This document shows positions 1 to 5,220 of a stretch of DNA of 5,220 bases, piece after piece; position 1 is the stretch's first letter; each line of letters starts with the position of its first letter. Position numbers and translations under genes: made by a program. Under the pieces are notes generated by a model. That model was given only the letters and a program-made list of their open reading frames with translations, had not been told where the DNA came from and searched no databases. Origin of the DNA: Methylococcaceae bacterium NSP1-1 (GTDB lineage Bacteria; Pseudomonadota; Gammaproteobacteria; Methylococcales; Methylomonadaceae); NCBI GenBank assembly GCA_002256465.1, contig NQJG01000282.1, positions 1 to 5,220 on the forward strand. The letters run 5' to 3'.

Positions 1-412
1 CGCCTCCACCCGGCAGTTTTAACGTTAGCTTGCCATTTTTTTCCACAAGGGTAACATTCATGTTGCCCCATTTATCAATTTGCAAACCGGATAAAAACAT
101 TCTGCCCATGCGGCCGCTCGCGGCAAGATCGAACAATTCCTCAATGTTTAAATGGCATTCGGCTCCGCGGTTCATTGCAAAATCGTTTGTTGTAGGCGTT
201 AAAAACGGAGGAGTCGGATTGACGCCGTAAGTAGCTCCGGCCACTAAAACTAATCGAGGCGCATGGCTGCGTTTGGCAAGGTGCAAAGCCAACTGTACAA
301 GCGGTGATCCAAAGCCGTGAAAAGCCAAAATACCGTCTTCAATCGATAGCGCGATTTGATAGATCATCAATTCGCCGAGCGTGCAGGTCTGTATTTTGGT
401 TTTTTCACTCAT
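1..412 (-). CDS. CoA-transferase family beta subunit, IpdB/GctB-like (partial, C-terminus beyond left edge)
   Basis: Translating the minus strand from the ATG at 412-410 gives 137 residues with no stop before the window edge. Seen: an N-terminal stretch with H32-G-F-G-S-P followed by an amphipathic helix, then A51-P-R-L-V-L-V-A-G-A-T-Y-G-V-N-P, then a segment near residues 109-119 (GLQIDKWGNMN) and a closing LPGGG. These are the usual landmarks of beta subunits of two-subunit class I CoA-transferases and of the related hydrolase IpdB (Q-x-D-x-x-G-N-x-N, then P-G-G-G). The start overlaps the last 8 bases of the alpha gene and has only a weak ribosome binding site, so coupled translation is likely. 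Odd: the strand after APRLVL normally carries the E-x-G catalytic glutamate of class I transferases, but here it reads VAGATYG with no acidic residue. It may therefore be a hydrolase or ring-cleaving enzyme rather than a transferase. Family call is firm; substrate unknown. Confidence 0.85.
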   Translation of the reverse strand, partial: MSEKTKIQTCTLGELMIYQIALSIEDGILAFHGFGSPLVQLALHLAKRSHAPRLVLVAGATYGVNPTPPFLTPTTNDFAMNRGAECHLNIEELFDLAASGRMGRMFLSGLQIDKWGNMNVTLVEKNGKLTLKLPGGG

Positions 413-1340
413 AAAGTTTCATCCATTGTTCCAAGCCGGCATCCCACTGTTCCAAACGAGCCAGTTTTGCTTTGCCGCCGATGGCATCAATATAAGCGTC
501 GTTATCCTTACAGTCATAGACAAAAGGATTCAGATAGTTTTCGCGAAACCCATCAGCGCTATGTTTGGCAGCCCGATAATAATGAGCGGTATGTTCGCGA
601 TCATAGGCGTAATGCGGATAACAGGATGTCGGATGCGCTCCGTAGGGGACTTCGCTGATAGAGGTCACATAAAAATACGGGATGGTCACGCCTTTTTGCG
701 CAAGCTCTTCGTGAGGGACAATCTCTTCAACCGTCACGATGACTTTTGCAGACGCTTTGGCAAAAAGAATATCGGCAACCGGCGGGCCCTCGATATGCAG
801 ATTGCCATGCTGATCGGCATAGTGGGCGTGCAGGATAGCGATATCGGGTTTGAGCGCAGGAACCAGGACCAGTTGATCGCCGGTAAAGGGGCAGGTCATC
901 GTTTTAAATTCAGGGTGCAAGTGCATGAAATCCGTCCCCTGCACCGAACGGATCGGCATAAACGGCAGGCCGCTAATGGCTGCTCGTAATTGCTGAACCA
1001 GCGTATAACAACAGTTATCCTCGACTTTAACCAGACCGGCTTCGCAGGCGCGCCGGTAGTTAATCGCCATGCCGAAATCCTGCTCGAAACCGACATAGGA
1101 TTCTGCGCTGACAGCAACAACACCGGCGCCGCACAATAAATCAACATCGATGCCATGCGCCGAACCAACCAGTTTAAGGCCTTTAATATCCTGCCGGATC
1201 AGTTCCCGAATTGCCGCCATCGGTTCGCGCCATGACAAGCCTCCACCAATCGCTACACAGTCTCCATTTTGTACCTGCTTAACAAGATCGACTAAAGCGC
1301 ATCGTTTATCGGCTTGTGTATAGATTCGTTCAAGGCTCAT
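405..1340 (-). CDS. CoA-transferase family alpha subunit, IpdA/GctA-like
   Basis: A 311-residue protein, close to the usual length for alpha subunits of glutaconate-type CoA-transferases and IpdA. Seen: a CoA-binding glycine-rich stretch near residues 26-40 (GDCVAIGGGLSWREP), the segment F85-E-Q-D-F-G followed by Y95-R-R-A, then LRAAISGLPFMP near 118-129, and D183/H193-type motifs around 'HAHYADQHGN' (about 191-200), typical of the family. The alpha and beta subunits together form the active site. The start ATG shares an ATGA with the dehydrogenase stop, a coupling overlap; a GGAGG lies 12 bases upstream. In this cluster the pair could activate acetoacetate (product of the 2-KPCC step) to acetoacetyl-CoA, or act on a CoA ester further down; that is inference from context. 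Sequence style (GLSWREPM, LPFMPIR) resembles IpdA more than acetate or succinyl-CoA transferases. In IpdAB a glutamate of the alpha subunit is thought to be catalytic; E100 and E107 lie in the right stretch but I could not align them with certainty. Confidence 0.85.
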   Translation of the reverse strand: MSLERIYTQADKRCALVDLVKQVQNGDCVAIGGGLSWREPMAAIRELIRQDIKGLKLVGSAHGIDVDLLCGAGVVAVSAESYVGFEQDFGMAINYRRACEAGLVKVEDNCCYTLVQQLRAAISGLPFMPIRSVQGTDFMHLHPEFKTMTCPFTGDQLVLVPALKPDIAILHAHYADQHGNLHIEGPPVADILFAKASAKVIVTVEEIVPHEELAQKGVTIPYFYVTSISEVPYGAHPTSCYPHYAYDREHTAHYYRAAKHSADGFRENYLNPFVYDCKDNDAYIDAIGGKAKLARLEQWDAGLEQWMKLYE

Positions 1341-2083
1341 AGCGCTGTCATACCTCCGTCAACAGTAAAGGCCGAACCGCAGACAAAACCGGCTTCATCG
1401 GATGCCAAAAACAACACAGCGGAGGCAATCTCTTCGGGCGTGCCGAATCGTCCTATCGGGTATTTGCTTAAACGTTTTTTGCTCGCTTCATCAGATAAGT
1501 CCGTTCCAAGAATTTGCCGCCCCATGTCCGTATCGGCGATCATTCCGGGACATATACAGTTTACGCGTATGCCCTGACTTATGTAATCGACAGCCATTTG
1601 TTTGGTTAATCCGATAACAGCGGCCTTGGAAGCACAGTAGGCGGCCATATTCGGGATGCCGACTAGGCCTGCCACTGAGCCGAAGTTAATAATGGTTCCC
1701 CCCGCTTTTTTCATAGCCGGGATAGCCGACTTTGAACACAGGTAGGTACCGGTCAGGTTCACTGCAATAACTTTATCCCACGCTGCCGATTCAGTATTAT
1801 CCACGCTACCGAAATCGGCAATTCCGGCATTGTTCACCAGGATATCAAGTTTTCCTGAAAAATGCTCAATGAGCAGCGCGAAGGTTTTGGCAACTTCCTC
1901 AGGATTGGTAACGTCAAGATGATAGGATTTGACATCGATGCCATCGGCACTGAGAGTTTGCAAAGCATTTGATAATGCAGCCTCGTCAATGTCGATAATC
2001 GCAAGGCATGCACCTTCCAGACCCATGCGTCTGGCTATTTCAAAGCCCATGCCAAATTTATATCGCCTGCACGTAGCCGGCAA
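1337..2083 (-). CDS. xecE: (S)-2-hydroxypropyl-CoM dehydrogenase-like SDR, N-terminally truncated
   Basis: A classical short-chain dehydrogenase expected to oxidise (S)-2-hydroxyalkyl-CoM to 2-oxoalkyl-CoM with NAD+. Numbering from the TTG at 2083: NNAG at 84-87, catalytic S136, Y149 and K153 (Y-C-A-S-K), the P-G-M segment at 179-181, and R204-L-S-K207. These match S143, Y156, K160 and the sulfonate-binding R211/K214 of Xanthobacter S-HPCDH with a constant offset of 7, which is strong support for CoM-thioether specificity. Odd: the expected first strand and TGxxxGxG loop are missing; only G11-M-G13 of the loop remains, and residues 1-10 look unrelated to the family. No reading frame upstream supplies the missing part, since that DNA encodes the end of XecC. 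Start is uncertain: TTG 2083 has no ribosome binding site, and the first ATG is at 2050 (237 residues). The gene is otherwise free of stops or shifts. It may be a recent pseudogene, an assembly error, or an unusual working form. It overlaps the XecC gene by 49 bases and the next gene by 4. Confidence 0.8.
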   Translation of the reverse strand: MPATCRRYKFGMGFEIARRMGLEGACLAIIDIDEAALSNALQTLSADGIDVKSYHLDVTNPEEVAKTFALLIEHFSGKLDILVNNAGIADFGSVDNTESAAWDKVIAVNLTGTYLCSKSAIPAMKKAGGTIINFGSVAGLVGIPNMAAYCASKAAVIGLTKQMAVDYISQGIRVNCICPGMIADTDMGRQILGTDLSDEASKKRLSKYPIGRFGTPEEIASAVLFLASDEAGFVCGSAFTVDGGMTAL

Positions 2084-3519
2084 AGTTGTATGAAATAACT
2101 GGGACTGATAAATAATTCATCCATATCAGCCAGTTCATCAATCGTCAAACCCTGCTTCATCAGATGGTTGAGGTATTGAAAACCGTCTTTTGCACCGCAA
2201 CCAATATGAAAGGCTCCCAGAATTTTACGCGTATCGCCATCGATGATTAATTTTTGAAACCCTGACATGCGCGGTTTCATCATCAAATAAAGCATCATTC
2301 GATCACCTGCCGGCAAACCCACATCAAAACCATTCGGGTTTTCCGGCGGCAGTTTCATTATTTTCACGTTAGCATAGCGCTGCCGGGCTTCTTCTTCCCC
2401 TAAACCCAACCAACTGACTTCATAGTGCGTGTGCATAAAATCGGGATAGTCTATTGCTCTATATTCGCTGACTTTGCCCATGATATTTTTGGCGGCACAT
2501 ACACCTTCCTTTCTGGACTTAAACATTTCCATGGGCGGCCCGGTCACGTCACCGACTGCATATATACAGGGTATAGAGGTTTGCATGCGGCGATTAACTT
2601 TGATGAAACCGTTATCGTCCAAGTCCAGCTTAATTGTTTGAGCAACCAATTCCGTATTGGCACGTTCGCCCAGTGCCATGAAAACAAAATCGGTATCCAC
2701 TTTTATCACGCCTTGCGCTGTCTGAATAGATACAGCTTGCACTTTACCCATTTCATCGCTCTGGATATTAATCAGCTCGGCGTTTTCTAAAAATTCCATA
2801 CCTTGCTCTGCCATCATTTGTATTGCGTAACTACGGGATTCGGCATCCTTAAGCATGGGCATCACTTGATGTCTTGCTACCACAATAGTACGCCGCCCTG
2901 TGGCATTAAAAAAACAGCCATATTCAATTGCCGTTTTTCCACCTCCGACAACAACGACTGTGTTGCCAGGTTCATAATCCAGCATTTCAACAAAGCTCTG
3001 GTAATTGAATACCCCTTTTAACTGTGCACCTGGCAGATTCGATATTGCAGGTCTGGCACCAAGCGCCAGCACCAGATTTTTTGAGTGGAACTTAAGATCA
3101 CCGACCTGGACACTGTGAGCATTGATAATCCTGGCCTCCGCATTCAATACAAATTCAAGACCGAGCATTTCTTTGCTTTGATAGTTCATCACGGCATGAG
3201 GTCCAACCCGGCCACTGCGAAACAGTTCAACGATGGACTTGATAGATACAATTTTGTCGTTAAGGTTTTGAAACCAGAGCTTGCCTGAAAAGGTGCGCTC
3301 CAGCATGAGCTGCGCAGCGCAGTCTGAAAAAAGATGATGCGGAACACACGCTTGATGGGGACAGGAGCCACCCAGAAACGGCCATCGATCAATAATGAGA
3401 ACGCGTCCGCCTAGTGCCCCGCAATAAGCTGCGCCAAAGCGGCCGGCAGCACCGCCGCCAAGATAAATGGCATCGAATTCACGAGTATCATTTGGGTTTG
3501 AATTGGTTTCCCCATACAT
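2035..3519 (-). CDS. xecC: 2-oxopropyl-CoM reductase (carboxylating)-like flavoprotein, 2-KPCC
   Basis: A 494-residue member of the pyridine nucleotide-disulfide oxidoreductases. The known enzyme uses NADPH and FAD to cleave 2-ketopropyl-CoM and carboxylate the enolate, giving acetoacetate and free CoM. Seen: FAD motif GGGAAG at 21-26; redox pair C53-P-H-Q-A-C58; NADPH-binding fold at 187-210 (TVVVVGGGKTA...GRR); second FAD motif Y320-A-V-G-D324; dimerisation domain from about 360. Against Xanthobacter 2-KPCC the positions match with an offset of 29: C53/C58 to C82/C87, R27 and R336 to the CoM sulfonate ligands R56 and R365, H108 and M111 to H137 and M140. Near the C-terminus F470 matches F501, but Y475 stands where H506 is expected. 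The protein lacks about 29 N-terminal residues of the Xanthobacter enzyme; a TGA directly before the ATG at 3519 rules out a longer start. The last residues (AWALK) differ from the family end and come from the junction with the SDR gene. General disulfide reductases would have a His-Glu pair here, so glutathione or mercuric reductase is excluded. Confidence 0.93.
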   Translation of the reverse strand: MYGETNSNPNDTREFDAIYLGGGAAGRFGAAYCGALGGRVLIIDRWPFLGGSCPHQACVPHHLFSDCAAQLMLERTFSGKLWFQNLNDKIVSIKSIVELFRSGRVGPHAVMNYQSKEMLGLEFVLNAEARIINAHSVQVGDLKFHSKNLVLALGARPAISNLPGAQLKGVFNYQSFVEMLDYEPGNTVVVVGGGKTAIEYGCFFNATGRRTIVVARHQVMPMLKDAESRSYAIQMMAEQGMEFLENAELINIQSDEMGKVQAVSIQTAQGVIKVDTDFVFMALGERANTELVAQTIKLDLDDNGFIKVNRRMQTSIPCIYAVGDVTGPPMEMFKSRKEGVCAAKNIMGKVSEYRAIDYPDFMHTHYEVSWLGLGEEEARQRYANVKIMKLPPENPNGFDVGLPAGDRMMLYLMMKPRMSGFQKLIIDGDTRKILGAFHIGCGAKDGFQYLNHLMKQGLTIDELADMDELFISPSYFIQLCRLRAGDINLAWALK

Positions 3520-3531
3520 TCATAGGTGTTG

Positions 3532-3535
3532 CCTT
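3532..3535 (-). promoter_or_regulatory. AAGG ribosome binding site before xecC, oddly spaced
   Basis: The only Shine-Dalgarno-like sequence before XecC is AAGG, 12 bases from the ATG at 3519, which is long. It is 8 bases (the better distance) from an out-of-frame ATG at 3523 that opens an 11-codon reading frame ending at 3488. The in-frame codon just before 3519 is TGA, so the annotated start is fixed as the earliest possible one. Confidence 0.4.
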
Positions 3536-3553
3536 AAAATATGCGGCCGTGTA

Positions 3554-3652
3554 GCTTGGCTTTCCATGCTCAGGCAAGCCAGTTTTATCCCAACAAGTCG
3601 ATTCTTTATGGGGATTTTGCTGGCTTGGCTATGGCAGCCAAGCCAGCCCATA
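3554..3652 (-). repeat. Four-armed inverted-repeat region in the xecA-xecC spacer
   Basis: The 148-bp spacer between the XecA stop and the XecC start carries four copies of one motif in alternating orientation. A perfect 12-bp stem is formed by 3619-3630 and 3636-3647 with a 5-base loop, and can be lengthened by 5 bp (3607-3611 with 3648-3652) across a 7-base bulge. Two further arms lie at 3571-3581 and 3554-3562 and can form a 6-bp stem with each other. The arms can also pair crosswise (second with third over 7 bp, first with fourth over 8 bp), so alternative folds exist. In the direction of transcription no T-run follows either stem, so an intrinsic terminator is unlikely. A processing or mRNA-stabilising element, an attenuator-like switch, or a genomic REP-type repeat are all possible. 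Confidence 0.6.
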
Positions 3653-3667
3653 GTCCTTCTGGTGCTT

Positions 3668-4771
3668 TTATTTCGCCAGTTCGCTACGAACAATTTTTGC
3701 ACCTTCAACCAAAGCATGCAGCTTATCCTGACAGATATATCGCTGCAGCAATATCAATCCGCAATCTGTGGTAACGCCGAGCTGTTCCGCCGGAACGACT
3801 GTCAGCAATTGACGAATCTTCGCTGCTACTTGCTCTGCGGTTTCGGTAACAGTGCTTTTGACATCGATAACGCCTGCCCAGAACATCATATTTTTGGGAA
3901 TCGGATGAGATTTTAGAAGCTCCAGCCCGGAGTCTTCAAAAGCCAGGCGGCCTATGCCTTCAATGTTGAAGACATCTATTTTGGCTTCATAGGATTTGGG
4001 TATAACGGAGGAAGTCGGATTGGGTTTTTTAGCATCACCGGCACGTTTGGTTAAATCGAAAATCTCACCGGCAGCGGCCGTGTCATCCGGATAATAAGCA
4101 GGAGTACCGCCCCAGTTTCCCCAACAGATATGACAGACAATCTTGGCATGTTTAACCCCTTGAACGGCTCGGTTAAAGGCTTCGATGGCCCAGTCTTCAT
4201 AAAAATAAGGCCAGGTAAATTCATCCAGCTGAATGTAGTCGACGCCTAACGCATCAACCGCCAGAATATCTTCGTTGATGGCAGCGGCAATCGCCATGGC
4301 TCGATCGCGGCTATTGGAATAATACAAATCATTGGTGCATTGCGCCAATACCTGAACCCCGGTGTACTGAACTTTCACCGGCTTGTTTGTCGCCCGCCTG
4401 AGTGCGCGGGCTTGCTCGACCATCATTTGTCCCCGTCGCTTGATTTCCTGAGTTGCCGTGGCGGAATGTAAACGGCTATAGATAGGAAAACCGAGGTGCC
4501 CACCCGATAAATCATAACCCAGCCTGTTGTAGTAGTAATAAAGCGCTGCATCGGCATAATTATCGGCATGCAGTCGTCCATCAGCGATAATATCCAGACC
4601 CGCATTGTGTTGATCTGTAACGATAGCCGCTGTTGCATCCTCCAATGCTTCCCTGAACATCGCGTCAGGCGGCTGTTGGTCACCCTTAAAATATCTTGCA
4701 AAATCTGCATCCCACCACCTCGGATTGGGATAATTGCCTACCATACTGGTTGGAATCAAAACGTTGTTCAT
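3668..4771 (-). CDS. xecA: Epoxyalkane:coenzyme M transferase-like zinc enzyme (MetE-type)
   Basis: A 367-residue protein with the fold of the C-terminal half of cobalamin-independent methionine synthase. In the known pathway the enzyme (EaCoMT, EC 4.4.1.23) activates the thiol of CoM on zinc and opens an epoxide to a hydroxyalkyl-CoM. Seen: H214-I-C216 and T336-D-C337, the three zinc ligands. Their spacing is the same as H218, C220 and C341 of Xanthobacter EaCoMT (offset 4 throughout), and the length is close to its 377 residues. Other family marks are S9-M-V-G-N-Y-P near the start, D64-G-R in the place of the MetE D-G-E, and Q181-L-D-E. A true methionine synthase would be about 750 residues or carry folate and homocysteine sites that are not evident. 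The start ATG at 4771 has an excellent AAGGGG ribosome binding site 8 bases upstream. It is the first gene of the cluster, and its neighbours catalyse the next two steps. Substrate range (ethylene, propylene or larger epoxides) cannot be read from sequence. Confidence 0.9.
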   Translation of the reverse strand: MNNVLIPTSMVGNYPNPRWWDADFARYFKGDQQPPDAMFREALEDATAAIVTDQHNAGLDIIADGRLHADNYADAALYYYYNRLGYDLSGGHLGFPIYSRLHSATATQEIKRRGQMMVEQARALRRATNKPVKVQYTGVQVLAQCTNDLYYSNSRDRAMAIAAAINEDILAVDALGVDYIQLDEFTWPYFYEDWAIEAFNRAVQGVKHAKIVCHICWGNWGGTPAYYPDDTAAAGEIFDLTKRAGDAKKPNPTSSVIPKSYEAKIDVFNIEGIGRLAFEDSGLELLKSHPIPKNMMFWAGVIDVKSTVTETAEQVAAKIRQLLTVVPAEQLGVTTDCGLILLQRYICQDKLHALVEGAKIVRSELAK

Positions 4772-4779
4772 TTTTAATA

Positions 4780-4785
4780 CCCCTT
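4780..4785 (-). promoter_or_regulatory. Strong ribosome binding site of xecA
   Basis: AAGGGG on the minus strand, 8 bases before the ATG at 4771. It fixes the start of the EaCoMT gene. An imperfectly placed 5-2-5 palindrome (AGCTTGAAAGCT at 4794-4805) sits just upstream and could be part of an operator, but it is short. I see no convincing sigma70 or sigma54 promoter in the 208-bp spacer 4772-4979. Confidence 0.75.
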
Positions 4786-4950
4786 ATAGTTATAGCTTGA
4801 AAGCTTTGTCGACACCTGAAATGACTATGGGGATAAGGTAAAAACTGTTACATAGCCCTTCCAGGTATTGGGGCTCTGGCCAACACAAAAAAACCTGACT
4901 ATTGAGCCTGAATTAACACTATCACGGTTATTAATCAATGTAAATTTTTA

Positions 4951-4970
4951 ATAAAAAGCATAATTTATGC
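4951..4970 (-). terminator. Weak AT-rich terminator after the zinc-ribbon gene
   Basis: On the minus strand a small hairpin (GCATA, loop AAT, TATGC) is followed directly by TTTTTAT, about 10 bases after the TAA of the zinc-ribbon gene. The stem is only 5 bp and low in GC, so it would be inefficient, but its position between two genes on one strand fits separation of the zinc-ribbon transcript from the epoxide cluster. Confidence 0.4.
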
Positions 4971-4979
4971 AGAATTTTA

Positions 4980-5183
4980 TTATTTGCTAATGCCGCCGCA
5001 ACAGGGACAGCCTGCTTCGTGAGAATTTTCCAGGGGATGTTCGCTGCTGTATTGAAAGATCGGTTTCGCTTGTCGGCTTCCGCATTGGGAACAAACCCAT
5101 TCTTTGGGTTCTTGTGTATTTGCCATAACCAGGCCTTTGAATTGATGTTCGCAGTCAGGACATTTGATGATATAGACAGGCAT
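4980..5183 (-). CDS. FmdB-type zinc-ribbon protein
   Basis: A 67-residue protein that starts MPVYIIKCPDC, the hallmark of FmdB/CxxC-CxxC-SSSS small zinc-ribbon proteins (usually MPxYxYxCxxC). Seen: C8-x-x-C11 and C31-x-x-C34 form the predicted zinc site; the short C-terminal part has an extra C59-P-C-C62 and G-G, common in the longer members. No signal peptide or membrane segment. FmdB proteins are putative regulatory or accessory proteins, first named next to formamidase genes of methylotrophs; their biochemical role is not settled. The start ATG has AAGG 7 bases upstream. Minus-strand stops in all three frames lie at 5183-5202, so an upstream gene could end right before it. It is separated from the epoxide cluster by 208 bases with a possible terminator, so a link to epoxide metabolism is unproven. 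Confidence 0.8.
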   Translation of the reverse strand: MPVYIIKCPDCEHQFKGLVMANTQEPKEWVCSQCGSRQAKPIFQYSSEHPLENSHEAGCPCCGGISK

Positions 5184-5220
5184 CAGTTAACCTTATTCTT
5201 TACCGAATGTCTGCCAATGA

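Noticed and set aside
381..989. Plus-strand open frame of 202 codons
   Set aside because: It lies antisense to the CoA-transferase alpha gene, has no family features and an arginine/isoleucine-rich mix typical of a shadow frame.
2035..3519. Mercuric reductase, glutathione reductase or dihydrolipoamide dehydrogenase
   Set aside because: The C-terminal His-Glu pair of these enzymes is absent, and CoM sulfonate-binding arginines R27 and R336 are present.
3619..3647. 12-bp perfect hairpin read as an intrinsic terminator
   Set aside because: In the direction of transcription it is followed by AAAATCCCC, not by a T-run, and the genes on both sides belong to one pathway.
3467..3916. Plus-strand open frame of 149 codons across the xecA-xecC spacer
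   Set aside because: It overlaps the 3' end of xecA and the start of xecC on the opposite strand, has no recognisable motif and no convincing ribosome binding site.
3668..4771. Methionine synthase (metE) annotation
   Set aside because: The length (367) and the pathway neighbours fit EaCoMT; the zinc-ligand spacing matches EaCoMT exactly and full-length MetE is about twice as long.
4894..4938. Possible sigma70 promoter (TTGATT with a TTAATT-like -10) upstream of xecA
   Set aside because: The -10 match is only about half of consensus in an AT-rich stretch where such matches are expected by chance.
5183..5220. 3' end of a gene upstream of the zinc-ribbon gene (for example a frame ending F-G-K-E at 5193)
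   Set aside because: Only 8 to 12 codons are visible and all three minus-strand frames end here, so neither frame nor product can be chosen.

Overview
The window holds most of a coenzyme M-dependent epoxide carboxylation cluster. This is the pathway that turns short epoxyalkanes (from alkene oxidation) into beta-ketoacids, best known from Xanthobacter autotrophicus Py2. All genes lie on the minus strand, so the cluster reads right to left. Composition is moderate (AT-rich spacers, mixed codon use) and ribosome binding sites are of the AAGG/AAGGGG type, which fits a Gram-negative bacterium, probably a proteobacterium. The species cannot be told from the sequence. Comparisons with Xanthobacter enzymes use family knowledge and residue numbering recalled from the literature, not a database search.

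Layout in transcription order: (1) 5183-4980, a small FmdB-type zinc-ribbon protein, followed by a weak AT-rich terminator. (2) 4771-3668, a MetE-like zinc enzyme with the His-X-Cys...Cys ligands of epoxyalkane:CoM transferase (XecA). (3) A 148-bp spacer with four alternating inverted-repeat arms. (4) 3519-2035, a pyridine nucleotide-disulfide oxidoreductase matching 2-oxopropyl-CoM reductase/carboxylase (2-KPCC, XecC). (5) 2083-1337, a short-chain dehydrogenase matching (S)-2-hydroxypropyl-CoM dehydrogenase (XecE), with its N-terminus missing and running into the preceding gene. (6) 1340-405, the alpha subunit of a class I CoA-transferase/IpdA-like protein. (7) 412 to the left edge, its beta subunit, cut by the window.

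Proposed joint function: XecA opens an epoxide with the thiol of CoM, the SDR oxidises the hydroxyalkyl-CoM, and XecC cleaves the thioether reductively and adds CO2 to give acetoacetate or a homologue. The CoA-transferase-like pair would then act on the acid or its CoA ester. Genes 5 to 7 overlap, which points to one operon with translational coupling.

Three points need a second look. The 2-KPCC homologue has Tyr475 where the characterised enzyme has His506 of its Phe-His dyad. The SDR appears to have lost its first strand and most of the TGxxxGxG loop through a junction at the xecC/xecE boundary. The CoA-transferase beta subunit lacks the usual E-x-G catalytic glutamate, which places the pair nearer IpdAB-type hydrolases. 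No (R)-specific dehydrogenase, alkene monooxygenase or CoM biosynthesis gene is inside the window.
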